Shown here piece by piece: positions 35,520 to 44,638 of a stretch of DNA of 64,000 nt. Under the pieces are notes generated by a model that searched no databases, had not been told where the DNA came from, and saw only the letters and a list, made by a program, of their open reading frames with translations. Position 1 is the stretch's first letter. Every line of letters begins with the position of its first letter. The DNA comes from JAMXLO01 sp963832895 (GTDB taxonomy: Bacteria > Pseudomonadota > Alphaproteobacteria > Acetobacterales > Acetobacteraceae), in NCBI GenBank assembly GCA_963832895.1, contig CAWHVQ010000003.1:372001-436000 (forward strand), written 5' to 3'. The position numbers were made by a program, and so were the translations under genes.

Positions 35520-36949
35520 GAGCGCTGCCGCTGTCGATCGGGACCATTCATTTTGTCGGCATCGGTGGCATCGGTATGTCGGGTATTGCCGAGGTGCTGC
35601 ACAATCTTGGCTACGGTGTGCAAGGCAGCGACCTGACGGATTCCGCCAACGTCCGCCGTCTGCGCGAGGCCGGCATCCCGGTCGCCATCGGGCATGACGC
35701 TGCCAATCTCGGCAACGCACAGGTTGTCGTCGTGTCGTCCGCGGTGAAGCCCGACAACCCCGAGGTTGCGACCGCGCGTGCGCGGCTGATCCCGGTGGTG
35801 CGGCGCGCCGAGATGCTCGCCGAGCTGATGCGGCTGAAGTGGTCAATCGCGATCGGTGGAACGCACGGCAAGACGACCACCACCAGCTTGATCGCCGCTG
35901 TGCTGGAGGCCGCGCATCTCGATCCCACCGTGATCAATGGCGGCATCATCAACGCCTATGGCACCAACACGCGCCTGGGCACCGGCGATTGGATGGTGGT
36001 GGAGGCGGACGAAAGCGACGGCAGCTTCCTGCGTCTTCCTGCGGTCATCGCCGTCGTCACCAACATGGATCCCGAGCATCTCGATCATTGGGGCACGCCG
36101 GAGGCGATGGTCGCCGGCTATGATCAGTTTGTTTCCAACGTGCCGTTCTATGGATTTGCGGTGCTGTGCATCGATCATCCTGCGGTACAGCAGATGATCC
36201 CGCGCCTCTCGGATCGGCGCATCATCACCTACGGGTTCTCGCCGCAGGCTGATGTGCGCGCAGATCGTATCGTGCCGGACAAGCTGGGATCCACCTTCGA
36301 CGTCACCATCACCGATCGCGCGCGAAACCGGGCGCGCAAGTTAGGTCCGTACCGACTGCCGATGCTGGGCAGCCATAATGTCCAGAACGCTCTGGCGGCG
36401 GTGGCGGTCGGTGTTGAGATGGAGATCGACGACGATACGCTGCGTGGCGCGTTCGCAGGCTTCCGTGGCGTCAAGCGGCGCTTCACCAAGACCGGCGAGG
36501 CGGGTGGCATTACCGTGATCGACGATTACGGCCACCATCCGGTGGAGATCGCCGCAGTGCTAAAGGCGGCGCGCCAGGCCGGCGCGCGCAATGTGATTGC
36601 GGTGGTGCAGCCACATCGCTTTACGCGCCTGAGTTCGTTGTTCATCGAATTCTGCACCTGCATGAATGACGCAGGCACGGTGATCGTGGCCGATATCTAT
36701 GCCGCCGGTGAGCCGCCCATCCCCGGTGTCACGCGCGATGCACTGGTGGAGGGGCTGCGCGCGCGCGGCCATCGCAGTGTCGTGCCGCTGCCATCGTCCG
36801 AGCGGCTGGCGGAGATGGTGTTCGCGATTGCCAAGCCGGGTGACTTCGTCGTGTGTCTCGGCGCGGGGAATATCACCAGCTGGGCGGCAGCACTGCCCGG
36901 CGAATTGGCGGAGTTGCAGGGGCGGCGCATCGCGGGGAGTGCGGCATGA
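35516..36949 (+). CDS. murC: UDP-N-acetylmuramate--L-alanine ligase MurC
   Basis: A 477-residue Mur ligase with the N-terminal dinucleotide-like HFVGIGGIGMSGIAEVLHN, the ATP loop IGGTHGKTTTTSL, VEADESDGSFLRL, VTNMDPEHLDHW, and DDYGHHPVEIAAVLKAAR in the C-terminal domain. It adds L-Ala to UDP-MurNAc. Overlaps murG and murB by four bases each. Confidence 0.96.
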   Translation: MRALPLSIGTIHFVGIGGIGMSGIAEVLHNLGYGVQGSDLTDSANVRRLREAGIPVAIGHDAANLGNAQVVVVSSAVKPDNPEVATARARLIPVVRRAEMLAELMRLKWSIAIGGTHGKTTTTSLIAAVLEAAHLDPTVINGGIINAYGTNTRLGTGDWMVVEADESDGSFLRLPAVIAVVTNMDPEHLDHWGTPEAMVAGYDQFVSNVPFYGFAVLCIDHPAVQQMIPRLSDRRIITYGFSPQADVRADRIVPDKLGSTFDVTITDRARNRARKLGPYRLPMLGSHNVQNALAAVAVGVEMEIDDDTLRGAFAGFRGVKRRFTKTGEAGGITVIDDYGHHPVEIAAVLKAARQAGARNVIAVVQPHRFTRLSSLFIEFCTCMNDAGTVIVADIYAAGEPPIPGVTRDALVEGLRARGHRSVVPLPSSERLAEMVFAIAKPGDFVVCLGAGNITSWAAALPGELAELQGRRIAGSAA

Positions 36950-37887
36950 CGATGGCTGCCGCCTGCATCACAGACCTCGCCAACTCGCTGCCGCCGCTGC
37001 GCGGTCGCGCCCAGACGAATGCGAATCTGGCGCCATTCACTTGGTTCCGCGTCGGCGGTCCCGCCGAAGCATTGGTGCGCCCTGCCGATGCGGCGGATCT
37101 CGCACAGTTCCTGCGAGCATTGCCGCTCGATATCCCGGTGCATGTGATCGGCGCCTGCTCGAACCTGATCATTCGAGATGGCGGACTGCCGGGCGTGGTC
37201 GTCCGCCTCGCGCGCGGCTTCGGCAAGGTCTCGCTGGATGGCGATGGTGTCGTTGTCGGCGCGGCGGCGCTCGACGTGACGGTTGCCGAGTACGCCGCCG
37301 CCACTGGATTGACCGGGCTGGAGTTTCTCTCCGGCATTCCCGGCAGCATCGGTGGTGCGGTTGTGATGAACGGTGGAGCCTATGGCGGCGACCTCGCGTC
37401 CTGCCTCGATTGGGTCGAGGTGGTCACGCGTGGCGGCGAACAGTGCCGTCTCGCCGCGGCTGATCTCGCCTTTGCCTATCGTCACTCGCGCCTGCCCCAC
37501 GGCGCCGTTGTGGTGCGTGCCCGGTTGCGCGCGCGACGCGGTGCCCCCGCGTCAATAGCGGCGCGGATGGCGGAGATCCGCACCGCACGCGAGGCCTCGC
37601 AGCCGGTGCGTGCACGGACCGGCGGTTCCACCTTCCGTAACCCGCCAGACATGAAGGCGTGGGAGCTGATCGATGGCGCCGGCTGTCGTGGCCTGACCCG
37701 CGGCGGCGCTGAGGTATCGGAGAAGCACTGCAACTTCCTGATCAACACTGGCACTGCCACCGCGGCGGATCTGGAAGGGCTCGGCGAGGAAGTTCGTCGC
37801 CGTGTGCATGCTGCCACCGGCGTCACGCTCGAATGGGAGATCCATCGCATCGGCGTGCCTGCGGGAAAGCCGGAGGCAGTCGTATGA
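36946..37887 (+). CDS. murB: UDP-N-acetylenolpyruvoylglucosamine reductase MurB
   Basis: A 313-residue FAD enzyme. The ATG at 36946 overlaps the murC stop. It has FTWFRVGGPAEALVRPAD, IGACSNLIIRDGGLPGVVVR (FAD site), the GLEFLSGIPGSIGGAVVMNG core, GGSTFRNPP (the conserved serine) and AEVSEKHCNFLINTGTATA. The layout without the extra loop fits type II MurB. It reduces UDP-GlcNAc-enolpyruvate to UDP-MurNAc. Confidence 0.95.
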   Translation: MTMAAACITDLANSLPPLRGRAQTNANLAPFTWFRVGGPAEALVRPADAADLAQFLRALPLDIPVHVIGACSNLIIRDGGLPGVVVRLARGFGKVSLDGDGVVVGAAALDVTVAEYAAATGLTGLEFLSGIPGSIGGAVVMNGGAYGGDLASCLDWVEVVTRGGEQCRLAAADLAFAYRHSRLPHGAVVVRARLRARRGAPASIAARMAEIRTAREASQPVRARTGGSTFRNPPDMKAWELIDGAGCRGLTRGGAEVSEKHCNFLINTGTATAADLEGLGEEVRRRVHAATGVTLEWEIHRIGVPAGKPEAVV

Positions 37888-37910
37888 ATGTTATGACAGT
37901 CCTCACAGTC

Positions 37911-37940
37911 CTCCCCCTCCCCTTGCGGGGGAGGGGGAGA
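37911..37940. repeat. Palindromic C/G-rich intergenic element, copy 2
   Basis: CTCCCCCTCCCCTTGCGGGG followed by GAGGGGGAGA is the same element as at 15578, here in the 76-base gap between murB and ddl. This gap is one of the few non-overlapping junctions inside the cluster, as if the element had been inserted between the genes. Confidence 0.65.
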
Positions 37941-37963
37941 TTTGTTCGCCCCGGTTATTCTCC

Positions 37964-38884
37964 ATGACTCGCATCGCAGTCCTCTACGGCGGCATTTCCG
38001 CGGAACGTGAGGTCAGCCGCTCGACCGGCCTGCAGGTCATCCCCGCCCTGCGCGAGGCCGGCTTCGACGTCACACCGATCGAGGTCGGCGAAGACATCGG
38101 TGCTGTGATCGCAGCACTTACGCCGCGTCCCGATGCCGTGTTCAATGCATTGCATGGCCGCTTCGGCGAGGACGGCGCGATCCAGGGCGTGCTCGACTGG
38201 CTGGCGATCCCTTATACTCATTCCGGCGTGCGTGCCTCCGCGCTCGCGATGGACAAGGTCGCGGCCAAAGCGATCTTTGCCGCCGCCGGCCTACCGATCG
38301 CGCACGGTCGCGTCGTGTCGACCAACGAACTTGAGACCGCCGATCCGCTGCCGCTGCCTTACGTGGTCAAGCCGGTCGGTGAAGGTTCGTCGGTCGGCGT
38401 CGAGATCATCAGGAACGGCGATAACCGTCGCGCCGATGTTGCCCGCGCCTGGCGCTTCGGCAGAGCGGCGCTGGTCGAAGAATACATCCCCGGCCGCGAG
38501 CTCACCGTTGGTGTCATGGGCGATCGCGCGCTCGCGGTGACCGAGATCATTGCGGAAGCAGGCGTCTTCTACGACTACGAATCAAAATACGCCGACGGTG
38601 GCTCGCGCCATGTCATCCCTGCGCGCGTGCATCCCGATATGTACGAGCATGCACTTGATGTAGCCCTCGCTGCGCATCGCGCACTCGGGTGTCGTGGTGC
38701 GACGCGCTGCGACTTTCGCTATGACGACACACGCGGTGAACCCGGCCGCCTCGTGCTGTTGGAGATCAACACGCAGCCAGGCCTCACGCCAACCTCGCTG
38801 CTGCCGGAACAGGCCGCGCATAACGGCGTGAGCTTCTCGCAGCTTTGCGCCTGGATGGTGGAGAACGCGACATGCCGCGCGTGA
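37964..38884 (+). CDS. ddl: D-alanine--D-alanine ligase
   Basis: A 306-residue ATP-grasp enzyme. The ATG at 37964 begins MTRIAVLYGGISAEREVSRS, the Ddl signature. Further features are FNALHGRFGEDGAIQGVLDW, GVRASALAMDKVAAKAIF, PYVVKPVGEGSSVGVEI, VEEYIPGRELTVGVM and the C-terminal metal-binding LLEINTQPGLTPTSLLPEQA. It makes the D-Ala-D-Ala that MurF attaches. The end overlaps ftsQ by 13 bases. Confidence 0.95.
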   Translation: MTRIAVLYGGISAEREVSRSTGLQVIPALREAGFDVTPIEVGEDIGAVIAALTPRPDAVFNALHGRFGEDGAIQGVLDWLAIPYTHSGVRASALAMDKVAAKAIFAAAGLPIAHGRVVSTNELETADPLPLPYVVKPVGEGSSVGVEIIRNGDNRRADVARAWRFGRAALVEEYIPGRELTVGVMGDRALAVTEIIAEAGVFYDYESKYADGGSRHVIPARVHPDMYEHALDVALAAHRALGCRGATRCDFRYDDTRGEPGRLVLLEINTQPGLTPTSLLPEQAAHNGVSFSQLCAWMVENATCRA

Positions 38885-39705
38885 CCCGCGGTCCGCGAAG
38901 TTCAGTGAAGGATCGGCCAGGCCGGTTGCGGCTTCTGCTGCGCCGACAGAAGCGGCTATTGCGCCCCGCCGGCTGGGTTGCCTTCGCGATGGTTGTCGTT
39001 CTGCTCGGTCTGTTCGTTCTGCGCTCGGCAGCGCCCGGCGGCACGCTCGCCACGCTGCGCGAACAGCTTGGTGGTGCCACCGCTTTCGCCGGCTTGCGCG
39101 TCACTGATGTGGTGATCGAGGGCCGCGCCAATACGCCTGAACCGTTGCTGCGTGCAGCGCTTGGCGTCAGCAAGGGAGATCCGATCATCGGCTTCTCGGT
39201 GGAACAGGCGCGCCAGCGAGTGGAAACCCTGTCCTGGGTTGAACACGCCACCATCGAGCGGCGTCTACCCGGCACCGTCGTCGTGTTTCTGCAAGAGAGG
39301 CGTCCGTTCGCCATCTGGCAAAATCAGGGCAGGTTCGTGCTGATCGACCGAGGCGGCCAGATCGTCGCAAACGAGAACCTCGCCGAATTCCGCCAGCTTC
39401 CGCTTGTCGTCGGGCCTGGCGCGCCAGGCGCTGCCGCCCCGCTGATCGACGCACTGGCCGATCGTCCCGAGCTGCAGAAGCGTGTTATCGCCGCCGTCCG
39501 CATCGGCGAGCGGCGCTGGAACCTGCGACTTAGCAACGGTGCCGATGTGATGCTGCCTGAGGGACACGAGGTTCCGGCGCTCGATCGGCTTATGCAGCTT
39601 CAGCAGGAGCACGCGCTGCTCGATCGCCCGCTTGCCGCAATCGATATGCGGCTTGGCGATCGCCTGGTGGTTCGCCCGCGGCCGGACGAGAAGAAGCCAA
39701 CATGA
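38872..39705 (+). CDS. ftsQ: Cell division protein FtsQ
   Basis: A 277-residue bitopic protein. The ATG at 38872 lies inside the end of ddl. An Arg-rich cytoplasmic N-terminus is followed by a membrane segment at about 38-55 (GWVAFAMVVVLLGLFVLRSA). The POTRA-like region holds VTDVVIEGRANTPEPLLRAA, and the FtsQ domain holds LSWVEHATIERRLPGTVVVF and ERRPFAIWQNQGRFVLIDRG. It recruits FtsL/FtsB at the septum. Overlaps ftsA by four bases. Confidence 0.93.
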   Translation: MPRVTRGPRSSVKDRPGRLRLLLRRQKRLLRPAGWVAFAMVVVLLGLFVLRSAAPGGTLATLREQLGGATAFAGLRVTDVVIEGRANTPEPLLRAALGVSKGDPIIGFSVEQARQRVETLSWVEHATIERRLPGTVVVFLQERRPFAIWQNQGRFVLIDRGGQIVANENLAEFRQLPLVVGPGAPGAAAPLIDALADRPELQKRVIAAVRIGERRWNLRLSNGADVMLPEGHEVPALDRLMQLQQEHALLDRPLAAIDMRLGDRLVVRPRPDEKKPT

Positions 39706-41000
39706 ACGACATGTCCCGCCGCATGCTGCCGCCGGTTGGCGAGCCCGATGAGCCAGAGCGTTCGCGATATGGGCGCTCCGGACCGTTCGGCGTGCTGGAC
39801 ATTGGCACGACCAAGATCGTCTGCCTGATCGGCCGCACCGAAACCGACGGAACGCTGCGTGCACTCGGTTTCGGTTGGCAGAAGGGACGCGGCGTGCGCG
39901 GCGGCAGTGTGGTCGATCTCGACGCCGCCGAAAAAGCGATCCGTGCGTCGGTCGGCCAGGCGGAAGACATGGCCGATACGCGGCTCCGCTCGATCACCGT
40001 CAATCTCACCTGCGGTCAGCCGGAATCGCGACTGTTCAATGTGCAGTGGCCGGTTGGCGGGCGTGCGGTGGAAGAGTCGGACATCCGCCGTATCGTGAAT
40101 GAGGGCAGGGGACGTGCCGGAGTTGATGGCCGCGAAGTGATCCACGCGATACCGCTGACGTTCTCGGTCGACCAGACCGATGGCGTTGCTGATCCGCGCG
40201 GACTGTTCTGCGAGGAACTGACGGCGCGGTTGCACATCATCGATGCCTTCTCCACCGCGCTGCGCTCTCTCGGAGCCTGCATCGCGCGCTGCGACCTCGA
40301 TATCGGCGAGCTCGTATCCGCGCCGATGGCGGCAGGTCTTGCCACGCTGGTGGCCGACGAGCGCGAACTGGGTGCCACGGTCATCGACATGGGCGGCGGC
40401 ACCACCGGCATGGCCGTGTTTGCCGAGGGCCAGTTGCTGCACACCGCGCAGCTCCCGGTCGGCGGCGTACACGTGACCAACGATCTGGCGCGGCTGCTGT
40501 CGACGCCCGTCGCGCATGCCGAGCGTTTGAAAGCGCTGTACGGCAGCGTGCACTCCTGTCCGGATGATGAGCGCGAGATGCTGCCGGTGCCGCTGGTCGG
40601 CGAGGAAGAGCATCAGATCGCCAAGGTGCCGCGCAGCATGGTGGTGAACATCATCCGCCCGCGGCTGGAAGAAACGTTCGAGATGGTGAAAGAGAAGCTT
40701 GATGCTTCGGGACTCACCCGCGCAGCGGGAACGCGCGTGGTGCTGACCGGTGGTGCCTGTCAGCTTGCCGGAGCGCGCGAGTTGGCGGGCCGCATTCTGA
40801 ACAAGCAGGTCCGTCTCGGCCGTCCCATCGCGCTGCGTGGTTTGCCTGACTCGGCATCCGGTCCGGCCTTCGCGACTGCAGCCGGCCTGCTGGCCTGGGC
40901 CGCCGGCGAGGGGCGCACCATGCGCGACGTCGACCTCGACGTCGAACGTCCGTCGGGCCTCTTCCGCCGCGTCGTCAATTTTTTGAAGGAGCGCGTCTGA
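39702..41000 (+). CDS. ftsA: Cell division protein FtsA
   Basis: A 432-residue actin-like ATPase. It has GVLDIGTTKIVCLIGR (phosphate 1), the 1C subdomain, TVIDMGGGTTGMAVF (phosphate 2), and VVLTGGACQLAGARELAGRI. The C-terminal amphipathic helix GLFRRVVNFLKERV is the membrane-targeting sequence. FtsA tethers FtsZ filaments to the membrane. A 94-base gap separates it from ftsZ. Confidence 0.95.
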   Translation: MNDMSRRMLPPVGEPDEPERSRYGRSGPFGVLDIGTTKIVCLIGRTETDGTLRALGFGWQKGRGVRGGSVVDLDAAEKAIRASVGQAEDMADTRLRSITVNLTCGQPESRLFNVQWPVGGRAVEESDIRRIVNEGRGRAGVDGREVIHAIPLTFSVDQTDGVADPRGLFCEELTARLHIIDAFSTALRSLGACIARCDLDIGELVSAPMAAGLATLVADERELGATVIDMGGGTTGMAVFAEGQLLHTAQLPVGGVHVTNDLARLLSTPVAHAERLKALYGSVHSCPDDEREMLPVPLVGEEEHQIAKVPRSMVVNIIRPRLEETFEMVKEKLDASGLTRAAGTRVVLTGGACQLAGARELAGRILNKQVRLGRPIALRGLPDSASGPAFATAAGLLAWAAGEGRTMRDVDLDVERPSGLFRRVVNFLKERV

Positions 41001-41015
41001 TGCCGGAATTTTTTG

Positions 41016-41043
41016 TTCGCGCGCGCCTCCGGCGCGGCGCGAA
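41016..41043 (+). promoter_or_regulatory. Strong hairpin in the ftsA-ftsZ gap
   Basis: TTCGCGCGCGCC (41016-41027) and GGCGCGGCGCGAA (41031-41043) pair around a three-base loop with one bulge. No T-run follows (the T-run AATTTTTTG is upstream), so it is not a standard terminator on either strand. It lies 52 bases before the ftsZ ATG and could affect processing or stability of the ftsZ transcript. Role inferred only. Confidence 0.4.
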
Positions 41044-41094
41044 TCGCAAGATGTGGCGTAACAACGAATCGGCACGACTGGGGGACAAGTCACT

Positions 41095-42645
41095 ATGACT
41101 TTGAATCTTACCATCCCGCAGACTCCGCATACCGATTTCAGCCCGCGCATCACCGTCATAGGGGTGGGCGGCGGCGGCACCAATGCGGTCGACAACATGA
41201 TCACCGCGAATCTCCAGGGCGTGGAGTTCGTCGTCGCCAACACCGATGCGCAGCAGCTCATGCACAGCCGCGCCGACCGGCGCATCCAGTTGGGCCCGCA
41301 CATCACGCAAGGGCTCGGCGCCGGTGCGAAGCCGGAGGTCGGCAAGGCGGCGGCGGAAGAGGCGTCCGATGAACTGTCGCGCCACCTGGACGGCGCGCAC
41401 ATGGTATTCATCACGGCCGGCATGGGCGGCGGCACTGGCACTGGCGCGGCACCGGTCATCGCGCGCATGGCGCGAGAGCGCAACATTCTCACCGTCGGTG
41501 TGGTGACCAAACCGTTCGGCTTCGAGGGCGTGCGACGCGCTCGCTGTGCCGATCAGGGGATCGAGGAGCTGCAGCGCCACGTCGATACTCTGATCGTGAT
41601 TCCGAATCAGAATCTCTTCCGCATGGCCAATGAGCGCACGACCTGGCGGGAGGCGTTCAAGATGGCCGACCAGGTGCTCTACATGGGCGTGCGCGGGGTT
41701 ACCGATCTGATGATGGCACCGGGTCTGGTCAATCTCGACTTCGCCGATATCCGCACCGTCATGGCGGAGATGGGCAAGGCGATGATGGGCACCGGCGAGG
41801 CGGAGGGTGAGAATCGTGCGATCCGTGCAGCCGAGGCGGCAATCAGCAATCCGCTGCTGGAAGACACCTCGATGGCCGGCGCCCGTGGTCTGCTGATCAA
41901 CATCACCGGCGGCGATGACCTGACGCTGTTCGAAGTGGATCAGGCGGCGAACCGTATCCGCGAGGAGGTGGACGAGGAGGCCAACATCATCTTCGGCTCG
42001 GCGATCGATGAGTCGCTCTCGGGCCGCATTCGGGTGTCCGTTGTCGCGACCGGCATCGATTCCCCGGCCATGGCCGAGCACGATCGGCCGCGCCTGGTCG
42101 CCGTGGGGGGCAACGCGATGCCCATGCCGCAACCGATCCCGCTGCCGATGCAGGCAATGGTACTTCCGGCCGGGTCGCTCCCGGCTGGCACGGTGCCGGC
42201 GCCCGGCATGACGATCGGGCTGCAACCGCTGCGCCAGGCCGCTCCGCAAATGGTCGCAGTGACGCAGTCCATGCCGGAGATGGCGCCGCTCATGGAGGCA
42301 ATGACCGCACCAGCGTCGGAGTCGCCCGCCGCGCCGCAGCGACGAGGGCCATCGACCGCGTCGCGAGCCGGCCTGTTTGCCGAGGCGCGGCCAGTCAGCG
42401 CGCCGGCTCAGGGGCAGCCGGCGGCCGAACCGTCCCGCCCCAGTCTGTTCGGCACGGTCACCGGGGCGTTCCGTCGGCGACTGAACACACCGACGACCCA
42501 AGACGAGCCGCCGCCGGTTCGCGCCGAGCCGACGGTGCAGCAGGAGGCGCCGCAGGTCGGACAACCGCGCGCCTCGGTCCGTCAGACTGCCGGCGACGAG
42601 GTCGGGCTGGACATACCGGCCTTCCTCCGGCGCCAGTCGTCCTAG
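41095..42645 (+). CDS. ftsZ: Cell division protein FtsZ
   Basis: A 516-residue tubulin-like GTPase. It has VIGVGGGGTNAVDNMI, the tubulin signature GMGGGTGTGAAPVIA, the T7 synergy loop NLDFADIRTVMAEMG, and after about residue 320 a long Pro/Ala/Gln-rich linker typical of alphaproteobacteria. The C-terminal peptide GLDIPAFLRRQ binds FtsA. GGGGGACAAG precedes the ATG. FtsZ forms the division ring. Confidence 0.97.
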   Translation: MTLNLTIPQTPHTDFSPRITVIGVGGGGTNAVDNMITANLQGVEFVVANTDAQQLMHSRADRRIQLGPHITQGLGAGAKPEVGKAAAEEASDELSRHLDGAHMVFITAGMGGGTGTGAAPVIARMARERNILTVGVVTKPFGFEGVRRARCADQGIEELQRHVDTLIVIPNQNLFRMANERTTWREAFKMADQVLYMGVRGVTDLMMAPGLVNLDFADIRTVMAEMGKAMMGTGEAEGENRAIRAAEAAISNPLLEDTSMAGARGLLINITGGDDLTLFEVDQAANRIREEVDEEANIIFGSAIDESLSGRIRVSVVATGIDSPAMAEHDRPRLVAVGGNAMPMPQPIPLPMQAMVLPAGSLPAGTVPAPGMTIGLQPLRQAAPQMVAVTQSMPEMAPLMEAMTAPASESPAAPQRRGPSTASRAGLFAEARPVSAPAQGQPAAEPSRPSLFGTVTGAFRRRLNTPTTQDEPPPVRAEPTVQQEAPQVGQPRASVRQTAGDEVGLDIPAFLRRQSS

Positions 42646-42794
42646 TGCCGGCGTCAGGCGGCACCAATCGGCAGTTGAAAACCGCAAAATCAAAGGCTTC
42701 CACGGATACACTCAGAAACAAACATTGACTGGTCAAGGCTCGCGGGCGGCAACTAGCTTGCAGTATGCCGCAAGAGCGAAAAGAGGCGAGGTGC

Positions 42795-43709
42795 ATGGAC
42801 GGTCTGCCGCAAGCCCTGGGTTCCGAGATCACCGCACGGTGTCAGCAGACGCTGAAGGCCTCGATCGGCTGCGTCGGTGTGGGGCTGCATTCCGGACAGC
42901 GGGTCACCCTGACCTTCCGCCCGGCGGTCGCAGATCATGGCATCGTTTTCCGCCGCAGTGATATCGGCGCGGACATTCCCGCTCGGTTCGACCGGGTCGT
43001 CGACACGAGGCTTGCCACCGTGCTGGAGCATGCCGGCGCGCGAATCGGCACGGTCGAGCATGTCCTCGCCGCACTGGCCGGCTGTGGTATCGACAATGCG
43101 GTGGTCGAGGTTGATGGCCCGGAACCGCCGATCCTGGATGGCTCCGCAGCACAGTTTGTCTTCCTGCTGGATTGTGCCGGCACTGTTGCGCAAGACGCGC
43201 CGCGGCCGACGATAGAGGTGCGTCAGTCGATCCGTGTCAGCGACGGCGACGCGTTCGCCGAATTGCGCCCGGGCTCTACCGGCCTCGACATGGCGTTGTC
43301 GATCGATTTCGCTGCCCCTGCAATCGGTCGCCAGGCGCTGTCGCTGCGGCTGACGCCCGACAGTTTCCGTCGCGAGTTGGCGGCCGCCCGTACGTTCACG
43401 CTGGCTGAGGAGATTGGCGAGTTGCGCGCCGCTGGGCTGGCGCAGGGCGGCAGTCTGGACAATGCGGTCGTGGTTGATCAGGCGCGGGTGCTGAACCCTG
43501 CCGGGCTGCGCGTGCCGGATGAGTTCGTCCGTCACAAGCTCATGGACGCCGTCGGCGACCTGGCGCTTGCCGGCGCCCCGCTGTGCGGTCGCTTCGTCGC
43601 GCATCGGTCCGGGCACACACTGAACAACCGGTTGCTGCATGCGCTTTTCGCCGAACGCGCCGCGTGGCGGGAGAGCGTGCCCGAGCAGCTTCCGGTCGCC
43701 GCCGAATAG
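42795..43709 (+). CDS. lpxC: UDP-3-O-acyl-N-acetylglucosamine deacetylase LpxC
   Basis: A 304-residue zinc enzyme from the ATG at 42795, which has GAGGCGAGG before it; an in-frame ATG at 42765 has no ribosome site. Motifs are GVGLHSGQRVTLTFRPA, the zinc ligand region GTVEHVLAALAGCGIDNA, the second ligand HKLMDAVGDLAL, and SGHTLNNRLLHALF. It carries out the committed step of lipid A synthesis. The 119-base gap after ftsZ contains TTGACT (42724), a possible -35, without a clear -10. Confidence 0.95.
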   Translation: MDGLPQALGSEITARCQQTLKASIGCVGVGLHSGQRVTLTFRPAVADHGIVFRRSDIGADIPARFDRVVDTRLATVLEHAGARIGTVEHVLAALAGCGIDNAVVEVDGPEPPILDGSAAQFVFLLDCAGTVAQDAPRPTIEVRQSIRVSDGDAFAELRPGSTGLDMALSIDFAAPAIGRQALSLRLTPDSFRRELAAARTFTLAEEIGELRAAGLAQGGSLDNAVVVDQARVLNPAGLRVPDEFVRHKLMDAVGDLALAGAPLCGRFVAHRSGHTLNNRLLHALFAERAAWRESVPEQLPVAAE

Positions 43710-43753
43710 TCCAGCGGCTTCGCTTCGTGGCGCCGCGTGGTATAAGTGCCGCG

Positions 43754-44612
43754 ATGACACCGAATCACTTCGCGCCGCTGTGGCGCTATCTCACGAGCCT
43801 CATCGTCCTGCTGCCGCTGCTGAGCGCTTGTGGCGGCTCGAAGGATGAGAATGCCAACGCCACCACCACCGTGGCTCCGGTCGAAGAACTGTACAACAAC
43901 GGCATCGACGCGCTCAACGCGCGTCGGTACGAGACCGCCACGGACCAGTTCAACCTGGTGGAGCAGAATTATCCGTATTCGAGCTGGGCGGTGAACGCAC
44001 AGTTGATGCAAGGCTATACGCAATACCTGCGCAACAACTACACCGACGCCATCGCCACACTCGATCGGTTCATCCAGCTCCACCCGGCGCATCGCGATGT
44101 CGCCTATGCCTATTATCTGCGCGCGCTCTGCTACTACGAGCAGATCGCCGACATTCAGCGTGACCAGCGCGGCACGGAGCTGGCGATGAACGCGCTGCAG
44201 GAAGTGGTGAACCGCTTTCCGGACAGCGCCTACGCCCGCGACGCGCGCCTGAAGATCGACCTCTGCCGAGACCACCTTGCCGGCAAGGAAATGGAGATCG
44301 GTCGCTGGTACGAAAGCCAGCACCTCTACGAGTTCGGCGATCGGGCAATTCCAGCGCGTCGTGGATGACTATCAGACCACCAATCACGTGCCAGAGGCGC
44401 TGCATCGCCTGACCGAGATCTACCTGCTCCTCGGCCTGCGCGATCAGGCGCGGAAGACGGCGTCGGTATTGGCGTACAACTATCCCGGCAGCTCGTGGTA
44501 CGAGGACAGCTACAACGACCTGTTTGACAACGGGCTGGTGCAGCAGCCAGGTCCGCCGCGCAAGCCAGACGATCGCGGCTTCCTTTCCCGCGCCTGGCAC
44601 GCGGTCTTCTGA
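43754..44612 (+). CDS. bamD: Outer-membrane assembly lipoprotein BamD; frame break near 44336
   Basis: About 285 residues after removing one base. The N-terminus LTSLIVLLPLLSACGG is a lipoprotein signal with lipobox LLSAC. TPR-like repeats follow (VEELYNNGIDALNARRYETA, YPYSSWAVNAQLMQGYTQYL and so on), matching BamD. The first frame ends in a false RAIPARRG and a stop at 44368. The true continuation is one base on (AIGQFQRVVDDYQTTNHVPE then YNYPGSSWYEDSYNDLF). Dropping one G of GG at 44336-44337 joins them as HLYEFAIGQFQR. BamD is an expected essential partner of BamA, so a real loss is unlikely. It follows lpxC, as usual in alphaproteobacteria. Confidence 0.88.
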
Positions 44613-44638
44613 ACCGCGGCGGCAGCAGGCGCAGCCGC

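Noticed and set aside
41011..41043. Hairpin between ftsA and ftsZ as a terminator
   Set aside because: The T-run is before, not after, the stem on the plus strand, and on the minus strand it is followed by A, so it lacks the terminator pattern.
39600..41510. Very long open frame on the minus strand opposite ftsQ-ftsA-ftsZ
   Set aside because: It is antisense to three genes with clear families and reads as Arg/His/Pro-rich shadow sequence without any known motif; long antisense frames are expected in GC-rich DNA.
40975..42711. Long minus-strand frame opposite ftsZ
   Set aside because: Same reason; ftsZ motifs on the plus strand are decisive.
42700..42764. ATG at 42765 as the lpxC start
   Set aside because: No ribosome site precedes it, whereas the ATG at 42795 has GAGG at good spacing and matches the usual length.
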